Shown one piece after another: positions 13,301-27,352 of a stretch of 64,000 nt of DNA (the first letter of the stretch is position 1; each line of letters starts with the position of its first letter). The notes beneath the pieces are model-generated. The model worked only from the letters and a program-made list of their open reading frames with translations, had not been told where the DNA came from and did no database searches. The DNA is from Rutidosis leptorrhynchoides (lineage: Eukaryota > Streptophyta > Magnoliopsida > Asterales > Asteraceae). The position numbers were made by a program, and so were the translations under genes. Location: contig NC_092342.1 in assembly GCF_046630445.1 (NCBI RefSeq), positions 83,049,001 to 83,113,000 on the forward strand, written 5' to 3'.

Positions 13301-13740
13301 ATTGAAATATGAAATCTTGTGGTCTATTATTATGATTTTATAATATATAGGTTAAACCTATAACTCACCAACATTTTTGTTGACGTTTTAAGCATGTTTA
13401 TTCTCAGTTGATTATTAAGAGCTTCCGCTGTTGCATACTAAAATAAGGACAAGATTTGGAGTCCATGCTTCTATGATATTATGTAAAAACTGCATTCAAG
13501 AAACTTATTTTTGATGTAATATATTATTATTGTAAACCATTATGTAATGGTCGTGTGTAAACGGTATATTTTAGATTATCATTATTTGATAATCTACGTA
13601 ATGCTTTTTAAAACCTTTATCGATAAAATAAAGGTTACGGTTGTTTTAAAAATGAATGCAGTCTTTGAAAAACGTCCCATATAGAGGTCAAAACCTCGCG
13701 ACTATGGAACGTTTATAATCAATATGAACGGGACATTTCA
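10301..13740 (+). mobile_element. 3' LTR of Tekay-type gypsy element (3440 bp)
   Basis: The LTR begins TGTAGTGACCCG after the polypurine tract and ends GGGACATTTCA at 13740, where copia coding sequence starts abruptly. Its 3' end (about 12660-13740) reappears reverse-complemented at 62911-64000, confirming the family and the boundary. It contains a U5 hairpin (13369-13382) shared with the other gypsy LTRs. The sequence inside is AT-rich and non-coding. A 77-codon open frame near 11051 has no recognisable domain. The likely target duplication, CCAAA after 13740, cannot be checked because the other end is outside the window. Confidence 0.85.
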
Positions 13741-16436
13741 CCAAACGAGTCAAGCAAGACTTGAATAATACTTATCTATGGTATTGTCGTCTTGGTCATA
13801 TAAACAAACAACGCATTTCAAAACTCTAATCTGATAGGCTTTTGGAATCAACTGGCTCTGAGTCATTTGATGTATGCGAGTCATGTTTATGTGGAAAGAT
13901 GACAAAGGTTCCTTTCTCCGGTTTAGGTGAAAGAGCTAAAGATCTTTTAGGACTAATACATACTGATGTATGTGGCCTTTTTAGAACTATGTCTAGAAAT
14001 GGTGAATCATACTTCGTTACATTTACTGATGATTATAGTAGATATGGTTATGTTTACTTGCTGAAACATTAACATGAAGTTTTTGAAACATTCAAAATCT
14101 TCCAAAATGAAGTAGAGAATCAACTTGGAAAGACCATTAAAGCCCTTCACTCTGATCAGGGAGGGGAATATATGAGTCAAGAGTTTTTGGACCACCTGAA
14201 GAATCGTGGGATTGTCTCACAGTTCACTCCACCTTACATACCACAACACTATGGTGTGTCAGAGCGGAGGAATCGAACTTTACTTGATATGGTTCGATCT
14301 ATGATGAGTCTAACTACTCTGCCGATGTCTTTTTGGGGTTATGCATTAGAGTCTGCTGCACGCATACTCAATATGGTTCCAACCAAGAAGGTAGAAAAGA
14401 CACCATATGAATTATGGTATGGAAAGAGTCCTAAGTTGTCTTATTTGAAAGTCTGGGATTGTGAAGCGTATGTGAAACGTGACACTTCAAACAAGTTAGA
14501 ACCCAGAGGTATCAAATGTCACTTTGTGGGATACCCAAAGGAAACAATGGGTTACTAATTTTACTACCAAGCTGAAACAAAGTGTTTACTGCTCGGTTTG
14601 CTGAATTCTTTGAAAGAGATCTTCTCTTACAAGAAGTCTGTGGGAGTAAAGTAGACTTTGAGGAAATTCAAGAATCACAAAGTTACACAGCTTCTGAAGG
14701 CACTAGCTAACCGCACGTTGAAGCTGAACACACTGTTGGTGAGCTAGAACGTGTTGCACCTATACTTCGTAAATCTAGTAGAACTCCTCATCAACCTGAG
14801 AGGTTAAATCTTCTGATTAATTCAGATGAACCTCATCTAGGGGATTATGATGAACCCTCTAGCTATGGTGAAGCCATGTCAGATCCAGAATCTAACAAAT
14901 GACGAGATGCTATGAAGGCAGAGATGCAGTCCATGAAAGATAATCAAGTATGGGACTTGATTGATCTTCCACCCAATTGCAAGACAGTGGGCAGTAAATG
15001 GGTCTTCCAGAAGAAGGCTGACATGGACGGTAATGTAAATACTTTTAAGTCTCGGTTGGTGGCAAAAGGTTATACTCAAACTCAAGGAATTGATTATGAG
15101 GAAACTTTTTCACCAGTCGCGAGCATTAAATCAATTAGGATACTTATTACCATAGCTGCTTTTCATGATTATGAAATATGGAAAATGGATGTCAAAACCG
15201 CTTTCCTAAATGGCGACCTAAGCGAGGACGTATATATGGTTCAGCCGGAAGGGTTTGTGAATCCTAAGCATCCTACTAAAGTATGCAAGCTTCTAAAATC
15301 CATTTATGGATGAAAGCAAGCATCCAGGAGCTGGAATCTTAAGTTTGATCAGAAAATTAAAGAGTTTGGTTTTTCTCAAAACCAAGATGAGCCCTATGTT
15401 TACATTAGAGCTTGTGGGAGCAAAGTTGTCTTCTTGATCTTGTATGTTGATGACATACTACTTATTGGAAATGACATTCCATGCAAGATGTCAAATATTG
15501 GCTTGAAAAATGTTTTGCCATGAAAGATCTTGGAGAAGCTAAGTATATTTTTGGAATCAAGATCTATAGAAATAGATCCAAAAGGCTTATTGATTTGAGT
15601 CAAAGTACATACATTGACAAAATCTTGTGAAGATTTAACATGTAAAACTCCAAGCGCAGAGCATTGCCCATGGAAAAGGGTATAACCTTGAGCAAGTCTC
15701 AAAGTCCTATCACACCTGATGAGATAAGACGAATGAAATGTGTTCCGTATGCTTCGTCTATAGGATCCATTATGTATGCCATGTTATGTACTAGACCTGA
15801 TGTCTCGTTAGCTTTGAGTTTGACGAGTCGTTATCAACAGAATCCAGGTGAAGAACATTGGATTTCTGTTAAGAGCATTCTTAAATATTTGCGGAGAACT
15901 AATGATATGTTTTTGGTTTACGGTGGTTTAGAAGAAGAGTTGAGTATTAGATGTTATACAAATGCTAGTTTCCAAACTGATCGAGATGATTCTCGATCCC
16001 AGTCAGGGTATGTCTTTGCCATGAATGGCGGGGCAGTTGATTGGAGAAGCTCAAAGCAGAGCACAGTTGCACAGTCTACAACGGAAGCAGAATACATTAC
16101 TGCCTCAGAAGCTGCTCAAGAAGCTGTCTGGATTAGGAAGTTTATTGCTAAACTCGGAGTAGTTCCCAGCATTGAATCCCCTATGGAAATGTACTGTGAT
16201 AATTCAAGTGCTATTATACTTGCAAAAGAATCACGTGTACGTAAAGGTAGCAGACACATTCTTCAAAAGTTTGACTACATTCAAGAAGTCGTTGAGAGGA
16301 ATGATATTAGTATTCTTAAGGTTCATACAGATGATAATGTGGCTGACCCGTTCACGAAGCCCATGACACACAACAAGCATGATGATCATGCTAGTAGTAT
16401 TGGACTTCGTTATGCTGCTGATATTTTTAATTTGTA
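13741..16436 (+). pseudogene. Ty1/copia pol fragment (integrase, RT, RNase H)
   Basis: Translation over three frames gives, in order: a GAG-pre-integrase end (WYCRLGHINKQR), a zinc-finger remnant (CESCLCGKMTK), an integrase core with HTDVCG, LHSDQGGEY and the ERRNRT segment holding the third acidic residue (about 13960-14560), reverse transcriptase from about 14900 ([29 protein letters not shown]), and RNase H (TTEAEYITASEAA, MYCDNSSAI) closing at 16434-16436. Gag, protease and the 5' LTR are missing because the gypsy LTR interrupts the element at 13740. At least five in-frame stops (for example at 14070 and 14556) and a frameshift near 15480 make it non-functional. The last 257 codons are open. 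Confidence 0.9.
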
Positions 16437-17277
16437 ATTTAGTATTTGGATATTTTTGGAACATTAAATAGTTTTATCATAATGAATTGATATATTGATG
16501 GTATGATCGTTTTTATATATATCAATGTGTTCTATATTAGCATGTTTAATCCATGAGTAATTGTTGATTATTCAAAATCTCCATAATCAATCATGTTATG
16601 GGAATAACATGAATTAAGATTAATATGAAGTTTTGGTTATATTTATTGATGATAAATAGTTAACTTGTAGAGATCAAAATTCATATGTATTCATTGATGA
16701 TGAATGTTGGAATGACCCATCCGAGATGTCACTACATGGATCATTGTCAGTAGTGAATCTTTTAGTGATTATGTCTTTATGTCCTTAGACTTGAGATGCA
16801 CGCCAGTTTTGATGTGTGAAACATTGTACTTTGATATGGTTAAACGCTGTCCTGAATAAGGCTGTTATAAAGGCCATTATTGGGTATAAGGTAAAGCTCG
16901 TGATAGACACGTGTATGCAATATAGAATTTGTTCCTCTAAAATGTTTGGAGTTAGATAATTTTTGAGCTCCTCGATGAATGAATAAGATATTTGTGTGGC
17001 CGTACCCAAATGTAATTAAGATGATACTTAATTAATTTGGTGATCTAATTCAGTTATAAGATCGAGAAATAAAATTGTTAAACAAATGAGAATAACCGAT
17101 GATCCATATCTCAAGTTTAACTAAAGTATATGAAACAAAAGGACGAATGACATTTAAAACTTACCATAAACAGTTTCGAGAAACTACCCTCACATGAATT
17201 TGGGGACAATGACGTGTTGCTAGACGCTTACCATTGTTTGTATAGTTACTTGGTGTTATGCCATGCACAAGTGGGAG
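16437..17277 (+). mobile_element. Copia 3' untranslated spacer
   Basis: About 840 bp of AT-rich sequence lies between the copia pol stop and a purine-rich AAGTGGGAG at 17269-17277, which resembles a copia polypurine tract. I see no coding sequence. Confidence 0.4.
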
Positions 17278-18233
17278 TCTATAGGATTAATGTGCAAGGT
17301 ACAACATATAACTATATGGCCAACCTCATTTGAGCCTTCGGGGTCACACACATATACACCGAGACGTCAAATAAAATATATATATATATATATATATGAT
17401 GTATATATATTACTCAAGTAACAAAATAGTAAATCGAAATTAATTCATTTACTATTCATATAAATAGTAAATGAATCGAAATTAATTAATTTACTATTCA
17501 CATGAAAGCGACATGATAGAAATTATTAATTATAAGTTACATAACATACCCCTGAAGTATTTGAGAAATACGACTTTAAGTAATATGAATTCACGGGTTC
17601 ATTTAAAAAGGGTTCACGGGTGTTGTTTTTTTCTCAAAAATAATATTATGCCTTTATTATTCCACTGACTCAAAGAGTTTCTTTTTACTCATAATTATGT
17701 TATATATATGGTTTTGGTTGGCTTGTGAAAGAGTTAGTTTCGACTAACACAAATCCAGAGAAAAGAAGAACAAAACTTGAAAGTTTATTATTCCTAACTA
17801 ATACCAAACCACATTCACAAGTTTTTATTTGATTCTCTTTTGCAAACAAGAAACCATATATATACGGAGTATTATTATTTATTATAATAATTGGATTATT
17901 ATAATAGTTACTTGGGTTTGGATTAGCATCCATTGACAGTTGTTTAAAGTGTAGTGTGGACTATCCAAAGAGACGGTCATACTTTTGATCGTAAGTTTCT
18001 CTCCGTCTCATCAATTCTTCAAGAAAGGTATATCGTTAACTCCTCTTTTGTTTTATATTCATGACAATTATTATGATGTAACTGAATCATTGGGAAAGAT
18101 TAATCGTGTGCATGTTTCATTAAATAAGTGAAAATTTAATCTTGTTAAATTTTGTTCATAAAATAATAAAAGATTATTATTTTAACTATCTGCTGCGGTA
18201 ATCTGTTTTGGTAAAAGTACACATGATTTTCCA
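17278..18233 (+). mobile_element. Probable copia 3' LTR
   Basis: This stretch follows a polypurine-like AAGTGGGAG, contains a TATA-like TTATATATATGG near 17700, and may end at ...GATTTTCCA (18233). The partner LTR is outside the window and the first bases are not a clean TG, so both ends are guesses. Confidence 0.3.
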
Positions 18234-18690
18234 TTACTATGGACGTCGGAATCAACCATAGGGAAAAAATCACAAAGCGCCTGAAGATAAACAAAGGCAA
18301 AAAACTCACAACAACAGACGAACGAAACGAAGAAAAGATGAAAAAAACCCAGAAACTTACCGGATAAAGAAGCCACCGGAGCAAGGAAAGGAGATCCGGC
18401 TAGACGGGGGTCTTCCGGACCACCGACTAGAAGTCGGTGGCAGGAGGAAGAAGAGTAACCAAGGAGGACCACAAAGCAACGAATAAGAAAGGAAAGAATA
18501 ATAGGTTATATGGAGATGGTGACTGCAAGAGGGAAACAAGTAAATTAGGGTTTTTGGGTCAATTGAAAAGTCAGAGGGTCATGTTATCGATTGAAATCGA
18601 CATTTATTCTTTTATTGTGTTCCTCAAATCATGTTGTTAATAGACACAAATTTCTTAGTTTTTTTTATTATTTGCTGGTGTATGTTTTTT
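18234..18690. other. Unassigned, GC-richer stretch with hairpin
   Basis: This stretch is less AT-rich than its surroundings. The minus strand reads like a leader or first exon: pyrimidine-rich sequence, then CTTCTTTATCCG followed by a good splice-donor match GTAAGT near 18360. A 9-bp stem with a 3-base loop sits at 18420-18440 (arms CCACCGACT and AGTCGGTGG). No protein family is recognised. Confidence 0.3.
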
Positions 18691-18699
18691 TTTCTTTGG

Positions 18700-18795
18700 A
18701 ACAGTAAACAAACACTCTTTTTGTTCACGACGGGACTCGAACTCACAACTTTAAAGTTAATGAGCTCTCTTGATACCGCTAGGTCACAAGTCATT
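18700..18795 (-). mobile_element. tRNA-derived SINE-like fragment
   Basis: The minus strand has an A-box-like GACCTAGCGGTATCAAG (18769-18785) and a B box GAGTTCGAGTCCC (18732-18744) at tRNA spacing, followed by a T-rich tail. This is the head of a tRNA-related SINE. The 3' end and target duplications are not clear. Confidence 0.45.
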
Positions 18796-19044
18796 TGGTT
18801 TTATTGGTGTATGTTTAGTGTTAGTTTCAATGTTTTAAAGTTCAATGTGAAATTAGTTGTGCAAAAATATCGTTGTATCTTGTCAATTACTATAAACGGC
18901 TTAACATATAACTTTATTCGTAAGTCATATTATTTAGATTATTGGATTTATATATTTATTTTATGTTTTTTAAAAGGAATCTTACAAGAAAAGCTCTCAT
19001 AGGAACATGCCACAAATACACTAGTAAATTCGTAAAATCGTAAA

Positions 19045-19250
19045 AATGTCCCCGCGATTGTAACTTAGTGGTTGAAGGACATGCATATAAAGTGGAGGAC
19101 GGGAGGTGATGAGTTCAACATCATCCCATATACGTCGTTTAAGCATAATTTACGCGATTTTACTCTCACACGTTAACCGTGAAATCCATCGGTGTGGGGC
19201 CGTTAAAATCGGTTTTACTCATTTTAAACCGTAGAAAACCTTTTCTTTAT
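19045..19250 (+). mobile_element. tRNA-derived SINE-like element
   Basis: An A-box-like TAACTTAGTGGTTGAAGG (19061-19078) and a B-box-like GAGTTCAACATC (19111-19122) lie about 50 bp apart on the plus strand, followed by about 130 bp of unrelated body. Endpoints are approximate. 19251-19454 holds nothing I can identify. Confidence 0.45.
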
Positions 19251-19454
19251 TGTACCGTACATTCATTTGATGCGTGTGTCATTGACTCATTGCTGACAAA
19301 ATTCGTAGGCTGGTCAGTTTATGTAATTTTAGTCTAACCGCAAACAACTTTTACAAACACTTTGCACAGTCTCTACCGACTTATATTACTCCTAACATGT
19401 TTTTCAAGTAAGGTTACCCCCTTTGACTATGACCTTTTATGTTCAAATCCAGTT

Positions 19455-19757
19455 TTAGTTCAGGAAATAATTGACGACAAGCACGTTATGGAAGCCTGTG
19501 TATGAATTTGTGATACCGACAATTGATTCTTTCTTACAAATGGTGTAGCAGACATGAATTCTCATTTGGTTTCTTATAGCCCTTTGTAACCTAGGTAAAC
19601 ATATGTTTTTTATTACGTAGGTGAGACAGTTTGTTTTATGTTTGTTTAGTTTGAATAGGGCTCCTTTTGATTTCTTTTGTATCGGTTTAATACCTGTTGA
19701 TCTTCGAATCTGTATTAATGTTATTGTTATTTTGCAAAAAAAAAAAAAAAAAAAAAA
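19455..19757 (+). mobile_element. Poly(A)-ended fragment, possible LINE/retrocopy tail
   Basis: T-rich, UTR-like sequence ends in an uninterrupted A run (about 19737-19757). The end resembles a reverse-transcribed 3' end, but there is no coding domain and no clear target duplication. Confidence 0.3.
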
Positions 19758-19787
19758 TCGTATTCTCATTGAAATTTATATTTACTA

Positions 19788-20066
19788 CTCCCTCCGTCCC
19801 AATTGTTCACAGACAAAAAACACATAGTTTAAGAAATGTCATTATCATACTGTACTATTTATGTATTACTTTTTTAACTTTACAGTTTTACCCTTAATCA
19901 ATTACGGAGTAATTAGAAAACTCTCTCACTTTTGTAATTTAATTAATTAATTAATTAGGGACAACATTGTAAACTTCATTAAATTTACTTTTCATATTTA
20001 AAAGTACACAATTAATTTGGGACATTCCGAAAAAGAATACTGGACAATTAATTTGGGATGAATGAG
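19788..20066. mobile_element. Stowaway-type MITE (279 bp)
   Basis: The left end is CTCCCTCCGTCCCAATTG, the signature terminal repeat of Stowaway (Tc1/mariner) MITEs. The right end reads CTCATTCATCCCAAATTAAT on the opposite strand. Both ends are flanked by TA (19786-19787 and 20067-20068), the expected target duplication. There is no coding capacity. Confidence 0.85.
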
Positions 20067-20125
20067 TACAAATAAGGCGATTCAAGCAATAATTTTTACA
20101 CCAGAAGATTCAAAAAACACAACAT

Positions 20126-20256
20126 TAATTAGGGACAAAATTGCCCAAATCATCTATGTGTTTTTGTGTTTTTGCTCAAATCGTCCATCTGTTAACAAAA
20201 CTGTATAAATCATCATTAAATGCCAAATAACGTCCCAAATTAGTCCCTGCCTTAAC
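20126..20256 (+). repeat. Left terminal inverted repeat (first part) of long-TIR element
   Basis: TTAATTAGGGACAAAATTGC and the next 110 bp match, in reverse complement, 53386-53509. The match stops where the hAT-like end begins (20257) and resumes at 48987, where TGAAGTTTCTTAAAA and CCTCTTCATCAT match the inner part of the right repeat. This split shows that the hAT-like element inserted into this repeat. No target duplication is visible at the outer ends, so the superfamily (possibly Mutator-like) is unproven. Confidence 0.65.
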
Positions 20257-20533
20257 TAGGACTGTAAATGAGTCGAGCCGAGCCCGAGCTTGGTAGTGTT
20301 CGAGCTCGGGTCGTTTGGTTTTTTGAAAGCTCGAGCTCGAGCTCGGTTCGAGCTTAGTTTTTTACCTCGAGCTCGGCTCGTTATATAGGTTAAAAGCTCG
20401 AGCTCGGCTCGTTAGTGGTCCGTTTATCTTAAAACAAAAAAAAAACTTAAATATACTATAGTTTTAACTAATGTAGATCTGGAGAAGGAATAGACGAGTT
20501 GGAGTTGTTTTGAGTGTTGATCGGGATGGAAAT

Positions 20534-23321
<2,788 letters not shown>

Positions 23322-25269
23322 TGATGTTTCGCGAGGTGTATATAAAATAGTTATTATTTTACTAGGAAAACACTATTAAATACGATACAATTTTACACAA
23401 GATATTTATTTATTTATAGAATGGATATACTTAAACCTTGCTACAACACTTATAGGCAGTGTACCTAATCGTACAGTAGTGTAGTTTTTAGTAAGTCCGG
23501 TTCGTTCCACAGGGAAATCTTTAAACAAAGCTCAACGCTATATTAGTTTACTTTTATAAAAATACAAATATATATATAAGTAATATTATTATTATAAAGG
23601 GGGGTTTTTACCGTTTAATGACCGGTTTGTCGATTTTAAGACTTTAGTCGCAGTTAAAACCTAATGTAAAATATAAAATAAATACAAGACTTAAATTAAA
23701 GCGTAAAGTAAATAACGATAATGAAATTGCGAATAATAAAAATGCGATAAAATAAACTTGCGATAATTAAAAAGTGCGATAATTAGAAGTGCAATTAAAT
23801 ATAAAATAAAGGAAATTAAATATGATATAAAAGAATTATGCTTATTTAAACTTCCGTAATCATGATGTTTGACGTGTTGATTTTAGTTTTATGCCCATGG
23901 GTTAATTGTCCTTTGTCCTGGATTATTTAATATGTCCGTCTGGTTTTTGTCCATAACAGTCCATCAGTCATAAATATAAATTGCAAGTGTCCTTGTCAAA
24001 TTATTATTATACCCGAAGATAAATATTCCAACTAATTGGGGATTCGAATTGTAACAAGGTTTTAATACTTTGTTTAATGAATACACCAGGTTATCGACTG
24101 CGTGTAAACCAAGGTTTTACTACTTTGTTAACAATTACACCAATTACCCTTGAATGTAATTTCACCCCTGTTTTAATTATTCTAGTGGCTATTAATCCAT
24201 TCCCGTGTCCGGTTAAATGAACGATTATTCGTACATATAAATACCCCGCCCATCGTGTCCGATCGAGTGTATATGGTAATTTATAGGGACGCCCAATTGT
24301 AAATCTTTATATTAACATTAACAAACTTTCATTTAGTTAAACAAATATAAAGCCCATTAATAGCCCATAGTCTAGTTTCCACAAGTGTCGTTCTTTTGTC
24401 CAAACCCCAATTATGGTACAAAGCCCTAATTACCCAATTTTAGTAATTAGCCCAACATCATGATTACTTCGTTTTAAATAAGCATAATAATAACTTAGCT
24501 ACGAGACATTAATATAAAAAGGTTGAACATAACTTACAATGATTAAAAATAGCGTAGCGTTACACGGACAGAATTTCGACTTACACCCTTACAACATTCG
24601 CTAACATACCCTTATTATTAGAATTATAATTAAAATTAAAATATAAATTATAAATATAAATATATTTACGTATGAAGAGGAAGAAAAAAAAGATGATTAA
24701 AACTCGGCACAAAACTGGCTTTATATAGGACCTGACCAGCAATCTCACTCCATGCGACTCGCATGGATTTGTGCCTTTGGCCATGCGAGTCGCATGGCCA
24801 CCCTGGATCCAGCCAAATTGGTTTGTTTTCTTCTTGCCGACGTAATATAATAATAATATATAAAATAATATATAATTATATATAATTATATATATATTAT
24901 ATTATATTCTTGTGCATAGTAGACTAGATATTTTTGGTCCGTTGCGTCGGGCGTTTCTTCTTGGCTCAGGTCCCGGTTCCGGATTTTCGGACGTCTTCGC
25001 GTATTATTTTATATCGCGTACTTTGCGTCTTGTAACTTGTACTCTTGTCATTTTGAGACGTTCCTCATCAATATTTTGAACCTTTTTAGTTGTATCTTGT
25101 ACTTTTTAGCTCTTTGGACCTTTTTGTCTTCAATTTGTCGAATCTGCCTTTTGTCTTCACTTTTTAATATTTAAACGAATATTGCTTGTAAATCGAACAA
25201 TTGCAACTAAAAGCTTGTCTTTCTTGAGGAATAATGCTATGAAATATATGTTCGTTTTTAGCATTATCA
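23322..25269 (-). mobile_element. 3' LTR of Athila element C
   Basis: 1948 bp, almost identical to 38531-40478. The two differences I noticed are 23685 C versus 38894 G, and 24248 G versus 39457 A. On the minus strand it carries a TATA box (24728-24719) just downstream of a pair of 17-bp palindromes (24750-24797). Confidence 0.95.
24719..24797 (-). promoter_or_regulatory. LTR core promoter: TATA box with paired palindromes
   Basis: On the minus strand, two 17-bp palindromes (24797-24781 and 24766-24750, CCATGCGA-N-TCGCATGG), 31 bp apart start to start, are followed about 21 bp later by CTATATAAAG (24728-24719), a strong TATA box. In the left LTR this drives outward transcription into element B sequence. 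The identical copy in the 5' LTR is at 39928-40006. Confidence 0.7.
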
Positions 25270-25285
25270 AATATTCCCACACTTG
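25270..25285 (-). other. Polypurine tract of Athila element
   Basis: The minus strand reads AAGTGTGGGAATATT directly before the LTR start at 25269. It is the expected plus-strand primer. The core AAGTGTGGG also occurs at 26552-26560, 26898-26906 and 31505-31513. Confidence 0.75.
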
Positions 25286-27352
25286 AGCGTTGCTTGTCCT
25301 CAAGCAATATTGTCTTGAAATACTAGAATCACTTCTTTATTCTTCACACTTTGTACATCAGTGATTTCTATACGGCGGTATAAACAATGGTAGTAACGAT
25401 ATGGTTTACAGTCCCACATGACTATAAAAATTTAGATCCATTAAGGAAATTGGATCTTTATGAAAACATTTGATCTTTTGAAAATTAAATCTAGTTTTTA
25501 CCCTAGATAAGTTTTCCGGAATAACCCTTTACCGGTGTTTGCAAAATATTTTTGTGGGTTTGGTGGGTTTCAAATTTGAAAATTTTAGCTCAAAACTTGC
25601 GGTTTTGTGTCACCCACTTGCTAACCTTGTATTTGGAAAGCAACACGTCCAGTTTACTTGTCCCGTATATTACCTTTCGGCAAACTACTGTCCGGTTGTA
25701 AAGGAAAGCGTTGAACAAGCAACTGTTAAGGCAATGTCCCGTGACATGCTTTTGATTATGGTCTATAACGTGTCGGACGCAATTACTATCCTTGGTAGGA
25801 GCAATAGTAAAGCTCACCCTTATAATTTTTCGGTATGGCACAAGGTCCTGTCTTTGACCATGCTATTCAACCACCGTTCTTACGGTTGACATCCGATTTA
25901 GTTCAGGTGACCTAATGAATTCCAGTTGAATTCCTAGGATTTTACGTTCAATGGTAATGAACGCATTGAAAATAGGGTTTTCAGAAAACAAATCGGTTTA
26001 TAATTTTGATCAAAATATTTTCTCGTTTCAGCTCGAGTTTAGATATCATTGAATTCCATGAGTTTGAATTCTCAATCTTTAAGGTCAATCTCTAGGATTG
26101 AGTAATATCAGTCTTAAAAGCTGATTTTTAATCTTTAAGGAGATTATCCTTTCTGGGGATCTGATTCATTAGTCTTATCCAGCTAATTTGCACGGTGCCC
26201 CCCCATTGTACGAGATAAATCCTTCTCATGGTTAGGATAAATCTGACCACTTGGCGACCCTGTTTAATGCTGAGGTCCGTGGATTTCCTGCTGATTTTAG
26301 TGATGACTTTTCTAGATTTTTCGTCAACCTACAGCTGGTCTGGACGACAACTTCATGACCTAAATCAAGAAGCGCGTGTCTTTTTCGGAAGACTTTACTT
26401 CCTTTTAGTGATGGAATTGATTCATCGTGTAGATCCATCTCTTCTTTTCTTTCATCGGGTAAAACAGTTTAGTTTAGTCCAAAGCAAAAGTATTTTTAGT
26501 TATTTGTTACAGATATATGTGACATATGTTTAAAATAACTTGGTAAATTTTCCCACACTTGGCTTTTATTTTCCTTTTTATCGTCCTCTATTCCATTTTA
26601 AATGAATTTTAACATTTTCGTTTGTTTCTCAATTTATGTCCTTTCCGAGGTAACAATAATTTCGGTGTTAAAACCTAGTTTTATCGTTCATAAATATGTA
26701 TAAACATGATTTGAATTCATTTAATTAAAAATTTTGAAAAATTTTACTAGAATTGGGTAGTCAATATATAAGACTAGGGCTGTTCTTTTTTATCAGAGAG
26801 CACTAGATTCTAATACAACTACTGCTTTACTAGTATTTTTAATAGTAACCAAGTGTTTAATATAAAAATTTTAAAATCCGAAAGAATTTAACCCCTTCCC
26901 ACACTTAAGATCTTGCAATGCCCTCATTTGCAAGAAATCAGTAACAATTTAAATTATTGAGGGTGATTAGTGTGAAAATGATTAAATTTTTACCAAAGTT
27001 TCCAAATATATTGGCGTTTGTTTGCTGAATGATAAATGGTGCACGTCATTTGTTCATTCCGTCTTGTTGTTATTTCACATACATTTTGCATCATTGTCGT
27101 CAAAATTACTTGCTTTTGCTGAACTTAATGCCAGTCTTTGAAAATGCGTTGTTTTACCCTGTTTTGTGCATAAAATAGAATACATACAATACAAATATAA
27201 TCATACATGCAATTTGAAATGGAACTTTGGCATCCCACTTTCAAACTATAAGAAAAATATTAGTACACAATAATAATAAGAATATCAAACATTACATAAA
27301 CGTAATAAAATGTTAAGTGTTTAAAATAAAAATAAAAATTACCAACTTATCT
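25286..27352 (-). mobile_element. Athila 3' non-coding region
   Basis: About 2.1 kb lies between the downstream ORF and the 3' LTR. No minus-strand coding region is supported. A 116-codon open frame on the opposite strand (25539-25889) has no recognisable domain. Two extra polypurine-like AAGTGTGGG motifs lie here. Confidence 0.6.

Noticed and set aside
18631..19002. 123-codon hydrophobic-looking frame
   Set aside because: Overlaps a tRNA-like SINE fragment on the other strand and T-rich DNA; the hydrophobicity comes from base composition.
24581..24784. 67-codon frame in the Athila LTR (also 39790-39993)
   Set aside because: It starts inside the palindrome, runs through the TATA box and has no domain; it is a chance frame in promoter DNA.
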